A DNA stretch of 64,000 nt from Brachypodium distachyon (GCF_000005505.3 NC_016132.3:18900501-18964500), one strand, 5' to 3'; positions 1-11,330 are shown, counted from the stretch's first letter. Numbers and translations are program-made. Notes: generated from the letters alone by a model not told the origin.

Positions 1-664
1 ATTGCATCCATGACCATCATGCCACAATTGCATATTTGAATTCAAATTTGAATCTCAAAAGGCTTTGGAAAGATTTTATTTCAATTTAAACCCTAGGGTT
101 TTCACCCATTTGAGCTTCGGATCTTCAAACCAACAAGGTTTATTTATAAAAGGGGGTTTATTACATAAATGAGCTATCCCATAATTTTTGGATAATTTTT
201 GGAGTTGAAAAACTATTTTATTTAAATAGTTATTTAGCCCTAAAGGCATTTATAGGGCAAATGTATTTTTGTATATTTATTTTGAGGGGAAACTACTCCC
301 AAAAGTTGAATCATGAAAAAAACATGATTTTACAAATTTTCTGGAATTTATTTGGACCAATTTGGAGTTCAAAATCAAAAGATATCAAAGAAATAAGAAA
401 AAGGCAAAAAGAAAAGGCTAAAAGAAAAAAAAAGGGGAAGAAACCGGCCCGGCCCGGCCAAATGGCCCGAACCGGCCCCGTTCCGCGCGCCTGAACCGGA
501 CCGACCAGCCACGCGCTTGCCCGCAACCGCTGACAGGTGGGGCCCACCTGTCAGCTGCGTCTTCCCCGAAGGAAAGCGCCGCCGATCACACGCGCGATCC
601 CCGTGCCGCCGCAATCCTCGCGCCCGCCGTTCCCGACCTTCCCGAAGTGCCCCGAACGCGTCCC

Positions 665-670
665 TATAAA
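665..670 (+). promoter_or_regulatory. TATA box of element C LTR
   Basis: TATAAA sits in the motif CCCTATAAAGGCC inside the GC-rich LTR core. The sister LTR E has TTATAAAGCC at the equivalent place (35901). GTGAGT at 786 and GTGAGC at 1035, each after GCCG, look like 5' splice sites downstream of the presumed start of transcription. Transcription itself is inferred. Confidence 0.5.
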
Positions 671-2119
671 GGCCACGGCCCCCTCTCTCTTTTCCCCCTA
701 AACACCCTCGCCACCACGCCGCTAGGCCGTCGGAATTTCTCGCCGTAGAAGCTTCGGACACCGCCGCTAGATTTGGTCGCCGCCGGTGAGTCGTTGAAGC
801 TCCAACCCGTAGCCCTACATCTTCTTCCTCTCTCTCTTGCGCGCATTTTGACGCGGTTGGTTTTCGGTTTGGCAAACCGCAGCTACCCTCGCCGCCGCCC
901 CCCACGTCTCCTCCTCGACGCGCCGCACCTCCCGTGCGCTTCCCCGAGCCGACCACGTCGCCGGGACCGCCCGCGCCGCCGCTCCCGTGCCATCGCCTCC
1001 GTCGAAGCTTGCCGGAGCCGAACCCCTAGCGCCGGTGAGCTCCATCTTCGATCTCGGCCGTTGGATCTTGATCAACGGTCAAGATTAGATCCCGGGCTTT
1101 GTTTTTAATCGAACCGGTATCGTCCAGTCAGGAGCTACCATGTGTCACTACTTAAATAAAAACGAGAGCAAAATTTTAATCCCGGTTTAGAATAAATGGC
1201 ACTTTTGCAGAAAAGCCCCTATAACTTCAAATGATCATATCTTTTAATCTGTTTGGCCAAATTTGATGATCCACACCATTCTAGAATCCTTAGGAAATAT
1301 AGAATCTTTTGGCACCATCCAATTTCAAATTTGAATATTTGAATCACAGTAAAATTACAGAATAGGGTTTAATGCCATTTAATTCATAACTAATTATTTA
1401 GAAATCCTTTTTAAATAAGACTAGTGCCCAAAAAATTTGTTTTATTATCCTATATCCATTTGGACAGAGAAATAAATATTTTGAATCAAATTGTTTTGCA
1501 GATGCAAATAAAACCTTATTTTAGGGTTTTAAACCTTTTGTATTTGCCTTTTGTATAAAACCCTAATGCATTATTTTTTTAATTGCCAATGCTTAGGACC
1601 AGTTGATCACCCAAATAAAATCAACCCAATCATGTCACATGGTTGCATTGCATCATAGCATACATTTTTTTGTCATGATTGAATTGTGTGTTTATGTGTG
1701 TGTATATTGTTTGTTTCATATAGTTTTCTCGGAGAGCGAACCTTGTGATTGTGACGAGTGTTTGAATTCTAACTGCTACCAAGGCAAGTTCACTTTGATC
1801 ATTATCCTATTATTATTGTTTTTAAAATATTTATGCATTAGTGTTGCTTGTAGAAATGCATTGACAGGATTATTACTCGTACTTATGCTAGCTATGATTG
1901 ACCTACTAGTATAGGGTTACCTTTGCCATGAATCCTCCACCAATAGCCATCGTGATTAGTATTGCTTAGCCATGCTATGTTAGTAAACATGGGAGGGAAT
2001 CTCAATCACTGTGAAACTGATTATGTGGAGTAATTTTGGAAACTTGGCAAAAACAACCCTATTGAACCATCCTGGGTGGGCTGCTTTGAGGATTTGAGAT
2101 GTTATGCGACGTCAGGTCC

Positions 2120-2124
2120 ATTTC
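2120..2124. repeat. Target-site duplication of element A (left)
   Basis: ATTTC directly precedes the TGTCATCGC end of element A. The same five bases follow its other end at 21615-21619. The uninterrupted sister LTR F reads through this site as CCATTTCTATGGG near 62875. Confidence 0.9.
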
Positions 2125-3083
2125 TGTCATCGCACGTGCTCCGACACCGGGGGCGTGCGGCCACGGCCCCCTTTTAGGTTCGGTAGGGGGGTCTGGGCAG
2201 AGCCCAGGCGATCGCCGGCACGGCCGATGGGGCCCTGTGGGTCCGGTGAGATGGAGTGCTAGTGGTGCGCGCTAACCCAAGAACAAACACACGCACGTTT
2301 TTACCCAGGTTCGGGCCACCCCAAGGTGTAAAACCCTACGTCCTGCTTGTCTGAGCTGGTATTAGTTTGGAATTGAGTGTTTACAAATTGCCGGGCAAGT
2401 TCCCCGGGCTTCCTCTCAGTGACTAGGTACTCCTTACCACGTTTTGCCAATGCTGGAAGCTATGAGCTAGTCGAACCTAGCCCCGATGTCTACTGGAGCC
2501 AACTAATCTTCTGCCTAGCCCTTGAAAACGTCCCCCCCTGACCGTTGGCATGGGTCCTCCTTTCATACTCAAGGGGGTGCCACAGGTGCCATGGTGCATG
2601 AGCTACAAGTGTCCAGCGGGGAGGCATACAACTCCCCCCGGTGAGCTGGTGGCGTGCATGAATGCCACCTCCGCTGCTAGGGGTCTAAAACCCTGGAGTA
2701 GGATTGGACAGCCACTGTTCTTTTGATCGGACGGGTAACGACCCGTCGGTCGGCTCGTTTACTGAGCCGTGCGCCTTACTCCTTGCCCTGGTGGGACCCG
2801 CGCATCCCACGCCCGCCACGCGGCCTCGTGGCGCTGTCGATCTGGCCACTGGGCCCCGCGCCTGAGGCGGGGGCAGGTGCTCGGGAACCCCCTGTCTCGA
2901 CAAGTCGACTCCGGGAAGCACCCGGGCCCTGCGCACCCGGGAACCTCCCCCGGGAAGCAGCTTCCTGGGAGGTGCCCAAGCGAGAATGTTCCCCGAAGCC
3001 CCGCTAGCCCCTTCCAGGCTGGTAGCTTGCCGGGCTGCTCATAGATGCTGCCCGGGATGAAATCTTCCCGGGAACTCGGGAAC
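2125..3083 (-). repeat. Element A 3' LTR (start truncated)
   Basis: It matches the 5' LTR at 19278-21614 from its terminal end up to about 3083. There the two part: about 70 bases of the LTR start, present at 21545-21614, are missing here. Just beyond, on the minus strand, lies a run of ten G after A (about 3103-3113) that could be the polypurine tract. The missing LTR start suggests a small deletion that may also have removed the first exon of the neighbouring antisense ORF. Confidence 0.85.
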
Positions 3084-3475
3084 TCAGGACTTTTTTTAAG
3101 TCCCCCCCCCCTAAATAGGGAGTTAAGGCCACTTCGCCCCGGTTGCGGGGGCCTCTGCGAATTCGGCTTCTGGCGCCGCGGCGGCCTCACCGTCGACACC
3201 CGGAGCTCTCCGGGTCACGACGACTCCGCGGGCGTCCACGGTGCCACCTGCTCGTGGGGTCTTCCGGTGCTTCGCGCTCCGGCGTAACCCCCCAAAGTCC
3301 TCCTCGCCGGCGGGTGCCAGTAAGAGGGCGAGGAGCGATTCCCTGCCCGGTACACCAAGCAAGAAGGCGCGCGTCGGTGCCCGCGGCGCCGCCGACCCCA
3401 CCGCCGCGGGGGTCGGCAGGGACACGGGCGTGCCCCTTGGCGACCCAGCCCCCACGGGGGCAGGGCCGGAAGCCG

Positions 3476-3554
3476 GTATGTCTTCGTCGCTCCTCTGCAA
3501 TTGCAACTTTTGTCAGCTAAACTTATGGGCGTACCTTTTCTTTTTCTTTTGCAG
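3476..3554 (+). other. Intron 1 of the antisense ORF
   Basis: It starts GTATGTC, has a pyrimidine tract of nearly twenty C/T and ends TTTTGCAG. Removing it joins GAA-GCC-G to TG-AGC in frame. At 79 bases it is of normal size for a short grass intron. Confidence 0.7.
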
Positions 3555-3650
3555 TGAGCAGCAGCTCGCCTGCGGCAAGCCTCTTGGACGCTCCCGCCGG
3601 CACAGGCGGGCAAGGGGAGGCTTCCCCGGCAAGCCCGGTGGCCGCACAAG

Positions 3651-3726
3651 GTAACCGTGCCGGTCACCCTTGCACGTCTTCAATAGCGCCATCCTTCACC
3701 GATCCTCATGCTTTTCGTTGCTCCAG
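3651..3726 (+). other. Intron 2 of the antisense ORF
   Basis: It starts GTAACCG after CAAG and ends TTGCTCCAG. Removing it joins CAA-G to GC-ACA-AGT in frame, which is the only way to connect exon 2 with the Ala-rich exon 3. Length 76 bases. Confidence 0.66.
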
Positions 3727-5453
3727 GCACAAGTGCGCCCATGCCTAGAACGGGCACGACCGCGGTCGATCTTGACCCAATCGTCGAGGCCGTGGGGGCG
3801 GAGGTGGTGCCGGAATCGGCTCTCACGTCCGGCCCCGCTGCGGCGGACACAGCGGCAGCAGTGGAAACCGCCGCCGCCGTGACTGCGCCCGGCGACGCGC
3901 CCGTATCTGCGGGCGCGGCCGGTGCGGGCTCACCCATCGCCCCGCAGGGGCAGCCCCCGCCGGAAGCAGGGAGACTTCTCCGGCCCCAAGGTCCCCGGGC
4001 GCGGGCGCAGGTGAAGTTGCCGGGGGAGGACAGCAAGACCCCCGGGAGCAAGTTGGCGACCCCGCGCCCAGCCCCACTTCGGCAGCTAGGGCTTCATCAT
4101 CCTCGGCAGCTCTCCCCGGTACCGACCTCGGCACCCTCATCGGGGTCGCTTGGAACCCCCTCACTTGGGATCCGAGCATCTTCGAGCGGGGGCACCAGTT
4201 CCTGGACGCCGTCAGGGACCAGCAATTGGCCTTCGTCACCTCCTTCAACGAGGTGAGGGAGCACCACACCGCCGCCAAGAATTAGCTCGGCGAGGTGCAT
4301 GAGGCCGTGGAGAGAGAACGGTGGGAACTGTCTCGGCTGCGCGAGGAGACGCGCCTCGCCGAAGAGGAGGCGCGGCTAGCCCGGCAAGCCCTGGAGGACG
4401 CCCGGGAGCCGGTGGTCCCGGAGGCCGAGCTCCACCGGCAGCTGGAGGCCCAGTGCGTGGAGCTCCAAGGGAAGCTCGACTCGATGTCGGCCTCCCTCGA
4501 GGCGACCAGGAAAGAACACGCCAAGGTGGTCGCGGCGGCCCAGGCCCGGCTGGACGAGAAGGGCGTCCTGATCACCAACTACCGCGGCGAAATTCAAGGC
4601 CTCCGCGTCATGCTGGAGGTGCAGGTCAAGGCAACCGAGGACGCGGCGAGAGCGGCGGCTCGGCATGAGGCCGAGCTCAACTCTGCCAAGGACAGAGCGG
4701 CCAGGCTTGAGACCGAGCTAGCCGCCGTCCGGGAGTAGCTCGTCAAGGCCGGCGAGGACAATGTGGCCAAGGCCACAGAGTTCGAGAAGCTGGCGGGCCG
4801 CCTCAGCAAGGCTAAGAAGGCCGCACACGACGCTCGACTCCATCACAGCACGTTGATCGGGCAGCGGCAGATCGAGACGGAGAAGCTGCTGAAGATCGCC
4901 CAGTCGCTGCGCGACCTGCTGCCCAAGTTCGAGCTGCAGGCGGCGGAGGTGGACGGGACGGATGTCACGACGCTGATCCCCTTCTTCTCCGACTTAGTGG
5001 GAAAGCTTGGGGCGCTCGATGTCTGGATCGCCAAGTACGGCGCCAACGAAGTCGCCAACTACGCTCGGGAGGTTGCCGGGACAATCCTCCCGCGGGTTCA
5101 TCTCCGGGACCCGGAGTTTCCCTTCGAGTCCCTGCTGGACGCTTGGTCCGACAGCGGGGACGAGCCCACGCACACCCAAGCAGTGTGCGAGTTTGTCGAC
5201 GAGGTCGTCGAGCGGATGCAGATGAAGCCGGAGCCTGATCTCCCCACCGACCCCCCGGCCGAAGACGGCGACAACTAGTTGCCGCAGCCCCCAGCCGTGC
5301 TCGTTGCTCCCAATGTAGCTGCTCTAGTTCGCTTTCCTGCAAGTATGGCGCTTAGCGCCGTTTGAACAATCATCTTTTGATTAGTCCATGTAATCATTCA
5401 GCACTCGGTCAATCAAGCTTTTTAATTTGCTCAATTTTTGTTCCTTGTTTCCG

Positions 5454-5458
5454 GGGCT
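5454..5458. repeat. Target-site duplication of element B (left)
   Basis: GGGCT lies directly before the TGTCGCACC start of element B and again directly after its CGACGACA end (10659-10663). Confidence 0.9.
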
Positions 5459-6470
5459 TGTCGCACCAGTGGCACCTGGGGTACCCCCGCTGCGCGACGT
5501 GTGGCCCCCTCCCCTGGGTTCCCGAGGAGGTCTCATCCCGGGGAGCGCCAACGAGCTTCCCGGCAAGCTACCAGCCCCGAAATGGGCTAGCGGGGCCTCC
5601 CGGAATATTCCCGACTAGGCACCTCCCGGGAAGCTGCTTCCCGGGAGGAGGTTCCCGGGCGCGCTGGGCCCGGGTGCTTCCCGGGCCGACTTGCGGGGAT
5701 TGGAGGCTCCCGGACGCGTGCCCCCGCCTCGGGTCGTGGGGCCCGCTGGACAGCACCACACGGGCGCGTGGCGGGCGCGGAACGCACGGTCCCACCAAGG
5801 CAGGGAGTAAGGTGCGCGGCTCAGTAAACGAGCCGACCGACGGGTAGTTACCCGTCGGGTCGAAGGAACAGTGGTTGTCCAATCCTACCCTAGGGTCTTA
5901 GGCCCCTAGCAGCGGAGGTGGCACCCATGCATGCCACCAACTCACCAGGGAGAGTCGCATGCCTCCCCGTTGGACACTTGTAGCCCATGCACCGTGGCAC
6001 ATGTGGCATCCCCTTGTGTATAAAAGGAGGACCCATGCCAACGGTCTGAGGGGTTTTTTTGGGGGGACAGGTTAGTCAGTTGGTCAGTTAATTGGTTCGG
6101 ACGAAGCTCGCTCGGTAGATGCTTAGTGGCTCCAGCAGGCAGCCAGCAGAGAGCGGTAAGGAGTGCCTAGCCACTGAGAGAAAACCCGGGAGCTTGCCCG
6201 GCAACCTGTAAACATTTGATCCGTAATCAATATCAGCTCAGACAGGCAGGACGTAGGGTTTTACACCTCCGGGTGGCCCGAACCTGGGTAAAAATCGGGC
6301 GTACGTCTGTTCTTGGACTAGCGCGTACCCCTAGCACTTTGCCTCGCCGGCCCAGTAGGGCCTCGTCAGTCGTGCCGGCGATCATCTGGTCTCCACCCCA
6401 GACGCCCCTACCGAACCTGAAAGGGGGACGTGGCTGCACGCCCCCGGTGTCGGAGCACCGAGCGACGACA
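5459..6470 (+). repeat. Element B 5' LTR
   Basis: This 1012-bp LTR begins TGTCGCACCAGTGGC and ends CGAGCGACGACA. It is the reverse complement of the LTRs of element A. It contains TATAAAAG at 6019-6026. It is followed at 6471 by TCGGGCGCGCCAGGTAG, the primer-binding region shared with A (TCTGGCGCGCCAGG) and D (TCTAGCGCGCCAGG). Confidence 0.92.
6019..6026 (+). promoter_or_regulatory. TATA box of element B LTR
   Basis: TATAAAAG lies in the context CCTTGTGTATAAAAGGAGG, and element D has the same core at 29521. In element A the equivalent site reads TATGAAAG on the minus strand, so that promoter is probably weakened. Confidence 0.6.
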
Positions 6471-6580
6471 TCGGGCGCGCCAGGTAGGGGGCGCGGGAGT
6501 GGACGGCGCCGGAGATCGCCGGCAGCGGAAGTTCCCATCGGCATCGGCTTCACTCTTCTTCGTCAACGAGCCTTGTCACC

Positions 6581-6765
6581 ATGCCCTCTAAGCGGGCTAG
6601 TGATTCACGCATAGACCCGCGTGAGGCCCCAGCGGCGCACACGCGGTCGCACGACGTGCGACTCGAATCGGGAGCTCAAGAGAATCCCGAGCCCTCGAGG
6701 GTGCAGCAAACGCATCTGCCTCCACCGCCTCCCTGACCGTCGACCGACAATCGGCCGAGGGGACA
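6581..6765 (+). pseudogene. Element B gag remnant
   Basis: An ATG at 6581 opens a protein start like those of A and D (MPSKRA here, MPPKRA in A, MPPKKA in D). A TGA stops it at 6734 where A and D have an Arg codon, consistent with CGA to TGA. Soon after, near 6765, the sequence jumps directly to the end of the protease region, so the gag core, zinc knuckle and protease are deleted. Confidence 0.8.
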
Positions 6766-6806
6766 AGGAGCGCACTGTTACCATCGGTGCGAACCTAACC
6801 ACCGAA

Positions 6807-9709
6807 TAGGAAAGCGCCCTCGTCACCTTCCTCCGGGAAAATGCCGACGTGTTCGCCTGGGAACTGTCGGACCTTTCCGGAGTCCCCAGGGAGGTGATTG
6901 AGCATCGGCTCGCGGTGCGCCCGGATGCGCACCCCGTCAAGCAGAAGATCCGGCGGCAGGCACAAGAACGGAAAGATTTCATCAAGCAAGAGGTGGGCAA
7001 GCTCAGGGCTGCCGGGGCGATCAGGAAAGTTTTGTACCCCACTTGGCTGGCTAACCCTGTAGTGGTGCCCAAAGCGGGGAATAAGCTCCGCATGTGCGTG
7101 GATTTTACCGATCTTAATCGTGCAGGCCCCAAGGATCCCTTCCCTGTACCCCGTATCGACCAGATAGTTGATTCTACCGCTGGTTGTGACCTGTTGAGTT
7201 TTTTGGATGCTTTCTCCGGCTACCATCAAATCAAGATGGCGGTCGAGGATGAGGAAAAGACAGCGTTTATCACCCCGGTTGGCTGCTACTGCTATACATG
7301 CATGCCTTTCGGGTTGAAGAACGCGGGCTCCACATTCCAGCGCGCCCTGCGAGAATGTTTGGGGCCCCAGCTAGGCCGCAACGCGGAGGCCTACATGGAT
7401 GACATCGTCATCAAATCGAAGCGTAGGGACTCCCTGATTGATGACCTGCGGGAGACATTTGACAACCTCCGCAAGATCAAGCTCAGACTGAACCCGGATA
7501 AGTGCACCTTCGGTGTCAACTCCGGGCAGCTTCTGGGTTTCTTGGTTTCACACCGGGGGATACAGGCCAACCCGACCAAAATAGAAGCCATCGAGAAGAT
7601 GGAGGCCCCCCGCAAGGTGAAAGATGTCCAGCGCCTCAACGGCTGCGTTGCTGTGCTTGGACGCTTCGTCTCCAGGCTGGGCGAGCGTGCCCTGCCTTTC
7701 TTCCGGGTAATGAAGAAGAAGGGCCCAGTCGACTGGACTGTCGAGGCCGAGGCGGCGCTCCAGGAACTCAAGCGATACCTGAGGTCACCGCCCATCCTCG
7801 TCGCCCCCAAGTTGGGCGAGCCGCTGCTACTCTACCTAGCGGCGACTGACCAGGTGGTCAGCTCGGTGCTGGTTGCAGAGAGGGAGGAAAACATCCCGGG
7901 GATTGGGGCTGCGGGGCAGGTGGCTGAGCAGCCTCCGACAACCACCACAAGCCCAGGGACCACCCTAGAGCCGGCAATCTCGGCGCCGCGGAAGCGGTTG
8001 GTGCAGCGACCGGTGTACTTCGTCAGTATGGTGTTGCGCGACGCGCGGACAAGATACCCGCAAGTACAGAAGCTCCTTCTGGGGATTCTCCTTGCGTCCC
8101 GCAAGTTGCGCAACTACTTCCAGGCGCACCGCGTCACGGTGGTGTCCGGGTTCTGCCTCGGGAAGACCCTCACCAACCATGAAGCCACCGGGAGAGTGGC
8201 CGAATGGAGGATGGAGCTGTCGGAGTTCGACCTCCACTTCGCCAACTCCAAAAGCATCAAGAGCACGGCCTTGGCGGACTTCGTCGCGGAGTGGATGTCC
8301 ACGTGCGTAGAAGAAAGTGAGTCGAAGACCGACCTTCCCGGCAAGCTGGATGAGGGCCCCTGGGTCCTCTACTTCGACGGTGTGTTCAGTCTCCAGGGAG
8401 CGGGAGCCGGGATCGTCATCGAGTCACCCACAGGGGACCAGCTGCGGTTCGCCGTCCAACTCGACTTCGCTAACTCCACCAACAACACGGCGGAATACGA
8501 AGGCCTGCTTGCCGGGCTGCGGGCAGCGGTCGCCCTCGACATTAAGCGCCTGGTTGTTCGCGGTGATTCCCAGCTTGTGATCAACTAGGTGAACAAGGAC
8601 TATGATTGCCCTCAAATGGCGCCGTACGTGGAAGAGGTCCGCAAGCTGGAACGGAAGTTCAAGGGTTTGCGCTTCGAACACGTCAAGCGGAAGGACAACT
8701 TCGCTGCTGATGAGCTGGCCAGGATGGCAGCAGAGCGCCAGAAGCCTCCGGCGGGGGTGTTCTGTCAGAAGCAACTGGCTCCTTCAGTCACCCCCCAGAC
8801 GGCTGCCGGGGACGCCCCTCCAGCAACCGAGGGAACCCCTGCAGCACCAGGGGTCCATGCCGCTGATATGGCGGCATGCACGGGCAGAGAAATTCCTCCC
8901 TGGGCGGAAGAGATCGCCCGTTATTTGAAATGGGAGGCCCTCCCGGAGGATGACGACGCCGCGGAGCGCGTAGCGCGGCGAGCCAAGATGTACACCGTGA
9001 TAGACGGCAGCGTCTACCGCAGGCGTGCGAATGGTGTAAAACTCCTCTGCGTGCCGCAGGAGGAAGGGTGTGCACTGTTGGAGGACATACATCGAGGCAC
9101 ATGGGCACTAAGTTGCGCTTCGCGTCCGTCGCTCACTCGAGGAGCAACGGACAGGCGGAGCGAGCCAACGCAGAGGTTCTGTGGGGGCTCAAGACGAGAA
9201 CCTTTGACAAGCTCAAAAGCCACGGGAAGCACTGGATCGGAGAACTCCAGCCCGTGCTGTGGTCCGTCCGGACCACACCTAGTCGGGCAACGGGCGAAAC
9301 TCCTTTCGCCCTTGTCTACGGGGCAGAACCGGTGCTGCCCCTCGAGCTCAAGTACGGATCTCCCCGAGTACGCGCGTACGGCGACGCCAGCCAACACGAG
9401 CAAAGGGTCGACGATCTAAACTTCATCGAAGAGCTTCGGTGCCGGGCTGCTGTGCGAGCCGCGCGCTACCAGCAGGGACTCCGTCGCTACCACGACAGAC
9501 GAGTCCGTCCCCGGGGGCTGGAGAACGGAGACCTTGTCCTGCGTCGGCTACAAGGAACGAAGGCTGGGAACAAGTTGACTCCGAAATGGGAAGGCCCCTT
9601 CCGGGTAGTGCAGGTGACCAAACCGGGGGCTGTCCGCCTAGAAACCGAAGACGGCTTGCCGGTGCCCAATAGCTGGAATATTGAACACTTGCGCAAGTTC
9701 TACCCGTGA
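6807..9709 (+). pseudogene. Element B pol: RT and RNase H, integrase core deleted
   Basis: The frame opens after a TAG at 6807. The RT domain follows, with the palm motif CVDFTDLN near 7095 and the catalytic YMDD near 7393, then a connection region and RNase H (DGVFSLQGAG near 8378, TAEYE near 8491, RGDSQLV near 8560). A TAG at 8586 replaces a Gln codon present in A and D; the frame then reopens to about 9100. At 9098-9106 the coding jumps from the integrase N-terminal region to the HSRSNGQAERAN segment. This drops the zinc-binding site and the first two catalytic Asp while keeping the Glu. The C-terminal integrase part runs to the TGA at 9707. Confidence 0.9.
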
Positions 9710-10421
9710 AGCGGCGGAGCCCGACCCTCAGGTGATGCCTCTGATGCATACCTCTCGAACTAGTGTAACCGGGCAGCCCCCGTGTGTAAACCGCTAGTTA
9801 ACTGTGAATAAAGATAGGTGTTTCACCCCTGAGCTTTGTTCTTGCCTTGTTCATTCGCTTGTTTTCCCCCTCTTGCCTCCTGCTTTAAGTGCACAAAGAG
9901 CTGGGAAGTAGGAGAAATGAGATTTATCTGATTTACCTGTGTTACTTTTTTTCATAAGTTTCGAAAAAATTTCAGCACCTCGGGTCTGGTAAGAGTCTAA
10001 CCTGCAGGAAAGGGAGGAATCTTGTACACTATGGTGCCCGTGAGCTGCCCACGGGACGCACCGTACACCGGTGCCTTGTGGTGCGGGAGGACCGCAACAC
10101 AAGGGGTTCACCACACTCCGAGGCTTCTGGGTTGTCGGCTGGCCGCCGCGTGTGCCGTGGTTACCCGGTAAGCATGGCGGCGGAAACGGCGCCGCGTTCG
10201 GGGAAAAGGCGCCACGATGCCGCGCGGATCCGTCGCGCGCGGTGGCAAGCCCCCCCCCCCCCCCCCCGCCCCCCCGTGCCTATAAAAGGCGTGCCCCAAC
10301 CATGGAATTGCTCAAAGCGAAGCCGGGTTCGGGGCCGTGAAAGCAGGTGGTGCGACGGAGGCGCGGAGGTGGTGCTTCCCGCCGGCGCCTAGCGCCGGCG
10401 GATGCGCCGCCATCACGCCCC
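9710..10421 (+). other. Element B 3' untranslated region with internal TATA box
   Basis: No coding is seen between the pol stop and the LTR remnant. The stretch holds CTGCAGGTTAGA-like sequence also found, reversed, in A, a 17-base run of C at about 10251, and TATAAAAGGC at 10281-10290. The TATA motif and its flanks are conserved in A (minus strand, 12336-12344), so a promoter is possible here. Confidence 0.6.
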
Positions 10422-10658
10422 TGTCGCACCACCCCATCGAGCCGGGTTTTACACCTCCGGGTGGCCCGAACCTGGGCAAAAATCGGGCGTACGTCTATTC
10501 TTGGACTAGCATGTACCCCTAGCACTTTGCCTCGCCGGCCCAGTAGGGCCTCGTCGGTTGTGCCGGCGATCATCTGGTCTCCACCCCAGATGCCCCTACC
10601 GAACCTGAAAGGGGGACGTGGCTGCACGCCCCCGGTGTCGGAGCACCGAGCGACGACA
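10422..10658 (+). repeat. Element B 3' LTR with large internal deletion
   Basis: It keeps the start TGTCGCACCA and the last 223 bases of the LTR, ending CGACGACA; about 775 bases between are gone. Over the shared 223 bases I count seven differences from the 5' LTR and all are transitions. Confidence 0.85.
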
Positions 10659-10663
10659 GGGCT
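10659..10663. repeat. Target-site duplication of element B (right)
   Basis: GGGCT repeats the five bases at 5454-5458. Joining across B restores TTGTTTCCGGGGCT-GCCTCG of element A. Confidence 0.9.
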
Positions 10664-11330
10664 GCCTCGCGGGGCAGTTCCCTTAGCCTTTGCGTGTCGT
10701 GCCTTGTGTTGCCGGGGACTCACGCGCCTGACCCTTGACCGGACCAGGGACCCAGGACGGACCCACAGTGCCAACCTGGGGCCAAGTGGTAGTGCGAGCC
10801 ACTCCACTTGCGGGGTAACTACTCCAGGCCATGCCCTCCCGGGACGGACCCGGGAGCCACACGGGGAGCGCACTCCGCCCGCAAGCGTCCTCCCAACATT
10901 CCGGCCACGCGCAGGTTCCGGGGCCGCACTTGGCGAAGCAGCGTTCAATTCTTAGCCAATTAGGTTTTTCGACATGTTCGTTGTTCCCGGTGCTGTCTAG
11001 TGGGGTGGCCCTTTTAGCCTTTGCGTATTTTGCCTTATGTTGCGGGGGACTCACACGCCTCACCCTTGACCAGACCAGGGACCCGAGACGGACCCGCGGT
11101 GTCGACCTGGGGCCAAGCGGGAGCGGGGAGCCACTCTACTTGCGGGGTAACTACTCCAAGCCGTGCCCCTCCGAGACGGACCCGCGAAGCCACACGGGGA
11201 GCGCACTCCCCCCGCAAGCATCTTTTTAACACTCCGGCTACGCGCAGGATCAGGGGCTACACCCATCGAGATAGTGCTCAATTTCGTTCAGTTTTTAGTG
11301 AATTCAGCGTTCATGTCAGACACTTAGCTT
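10664..11330. repeat. Two tandem copies of a 331-bp unit in element A
   Basis: Blocks such as TAGCCTTTGCGT, CACCCTTGACC, TTGCGGGGTAACTACTCCA and CACACGGGGAGCGCACTCC recur in the same order about 331 bases apart, near 10684-10930 and 11015-11260. This lies in the 3' untranslated part of A, between pol and the antisense ORF. No protein is supported. Confidence 0.8.

Larger units (their letters stand above)
1..2124 (+). mobile_element. Element C 5' LTR, first part (Tekay-like Ty3/gypsy)
   Basis: This stretch matches, from about 35 bases in, the long LTRs that begin TGTAACATCCC at 35197 and 60756, so the LTR start lies just outside the window. It has the same order of blocks: an AT-rich start, a GC-rich core at about 430-1100, then AT-rich sequence and a block near 2040-2120 about a fall in the LTR copies. 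The match breaks at 2124, where element A is inserted, and resumes at 21620. By comparison with the complete solo LTR F (3193 bp) the break lies about 2.16 kb into the LTR. Open frames in the GC-rich core overlap on both strands and are not genes. Confidence 0.88.
3127..5278 (+). pseudogene. Antisense additional ORF of element A, with two introns
   Basis: This coding unit runs opposite to gag-pol of element A. Exon 1 (3127-3475) is rich in Ala, Pro, Ser and Arg and has no visible ATG, so its 5' end is probably lost. Intron 1 is 3476-3554 (GTATGT ... TTTTGCAG) and intron 2 is 3651-3726 (GTAACC ... CTCCAG). Splicing keeps one frame across exons 1, 2 (3555-3650) and 3. A frameshift lies near 3960-4020. 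The later part (about 4020-5278) encodes a long coiled coil full of Glu, Ala and Arg, then a conserved-looking C-terminus with an acidic end. In-frame TAGs at 4283 and 4736 both sit where Gln is likely. It resembles the coiled-coil 'gypsy type transposon' proteins of RIRE2/Tat-like grass elements; function unknown. Confidence 0.72.
5459..10658 (+). mobile_element. Element B: internally deleted Tat-like element nested in A
   Basis: It is a 5.2-kb plus-strand relative of element A, bounded by TGTCGCACC...CGACGACA and a GGGCT duplication. It has lost most of gag and all of protease (junction near 6765), the integrase zinc-binding and catalytic core (junction near 9104), and most of its 3' LTR. 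RT and RNase H are nearly intact apart from a TAG at 8586. It cannot be autonomous. Because it faces A, the RT-RNase H and integrase-end regions of A and B form long inverted repeats. Confidence 0.92.

Noticed and set aside
375..1108. Long frames on both strands in the GC-rich core of LTR C (up to 193 codons)
   Set aside because: They overlap in opposite directions, are Arg/Ala/Pro-rich by composition, and the same core in LTRs E and F does not keep the frames.
10251..10271. Long run of C as a possible regulatory G-quadruplex
   Set aside because: A homopolymer in a decayed element; A has only a shorter run here, so no sign of selection.
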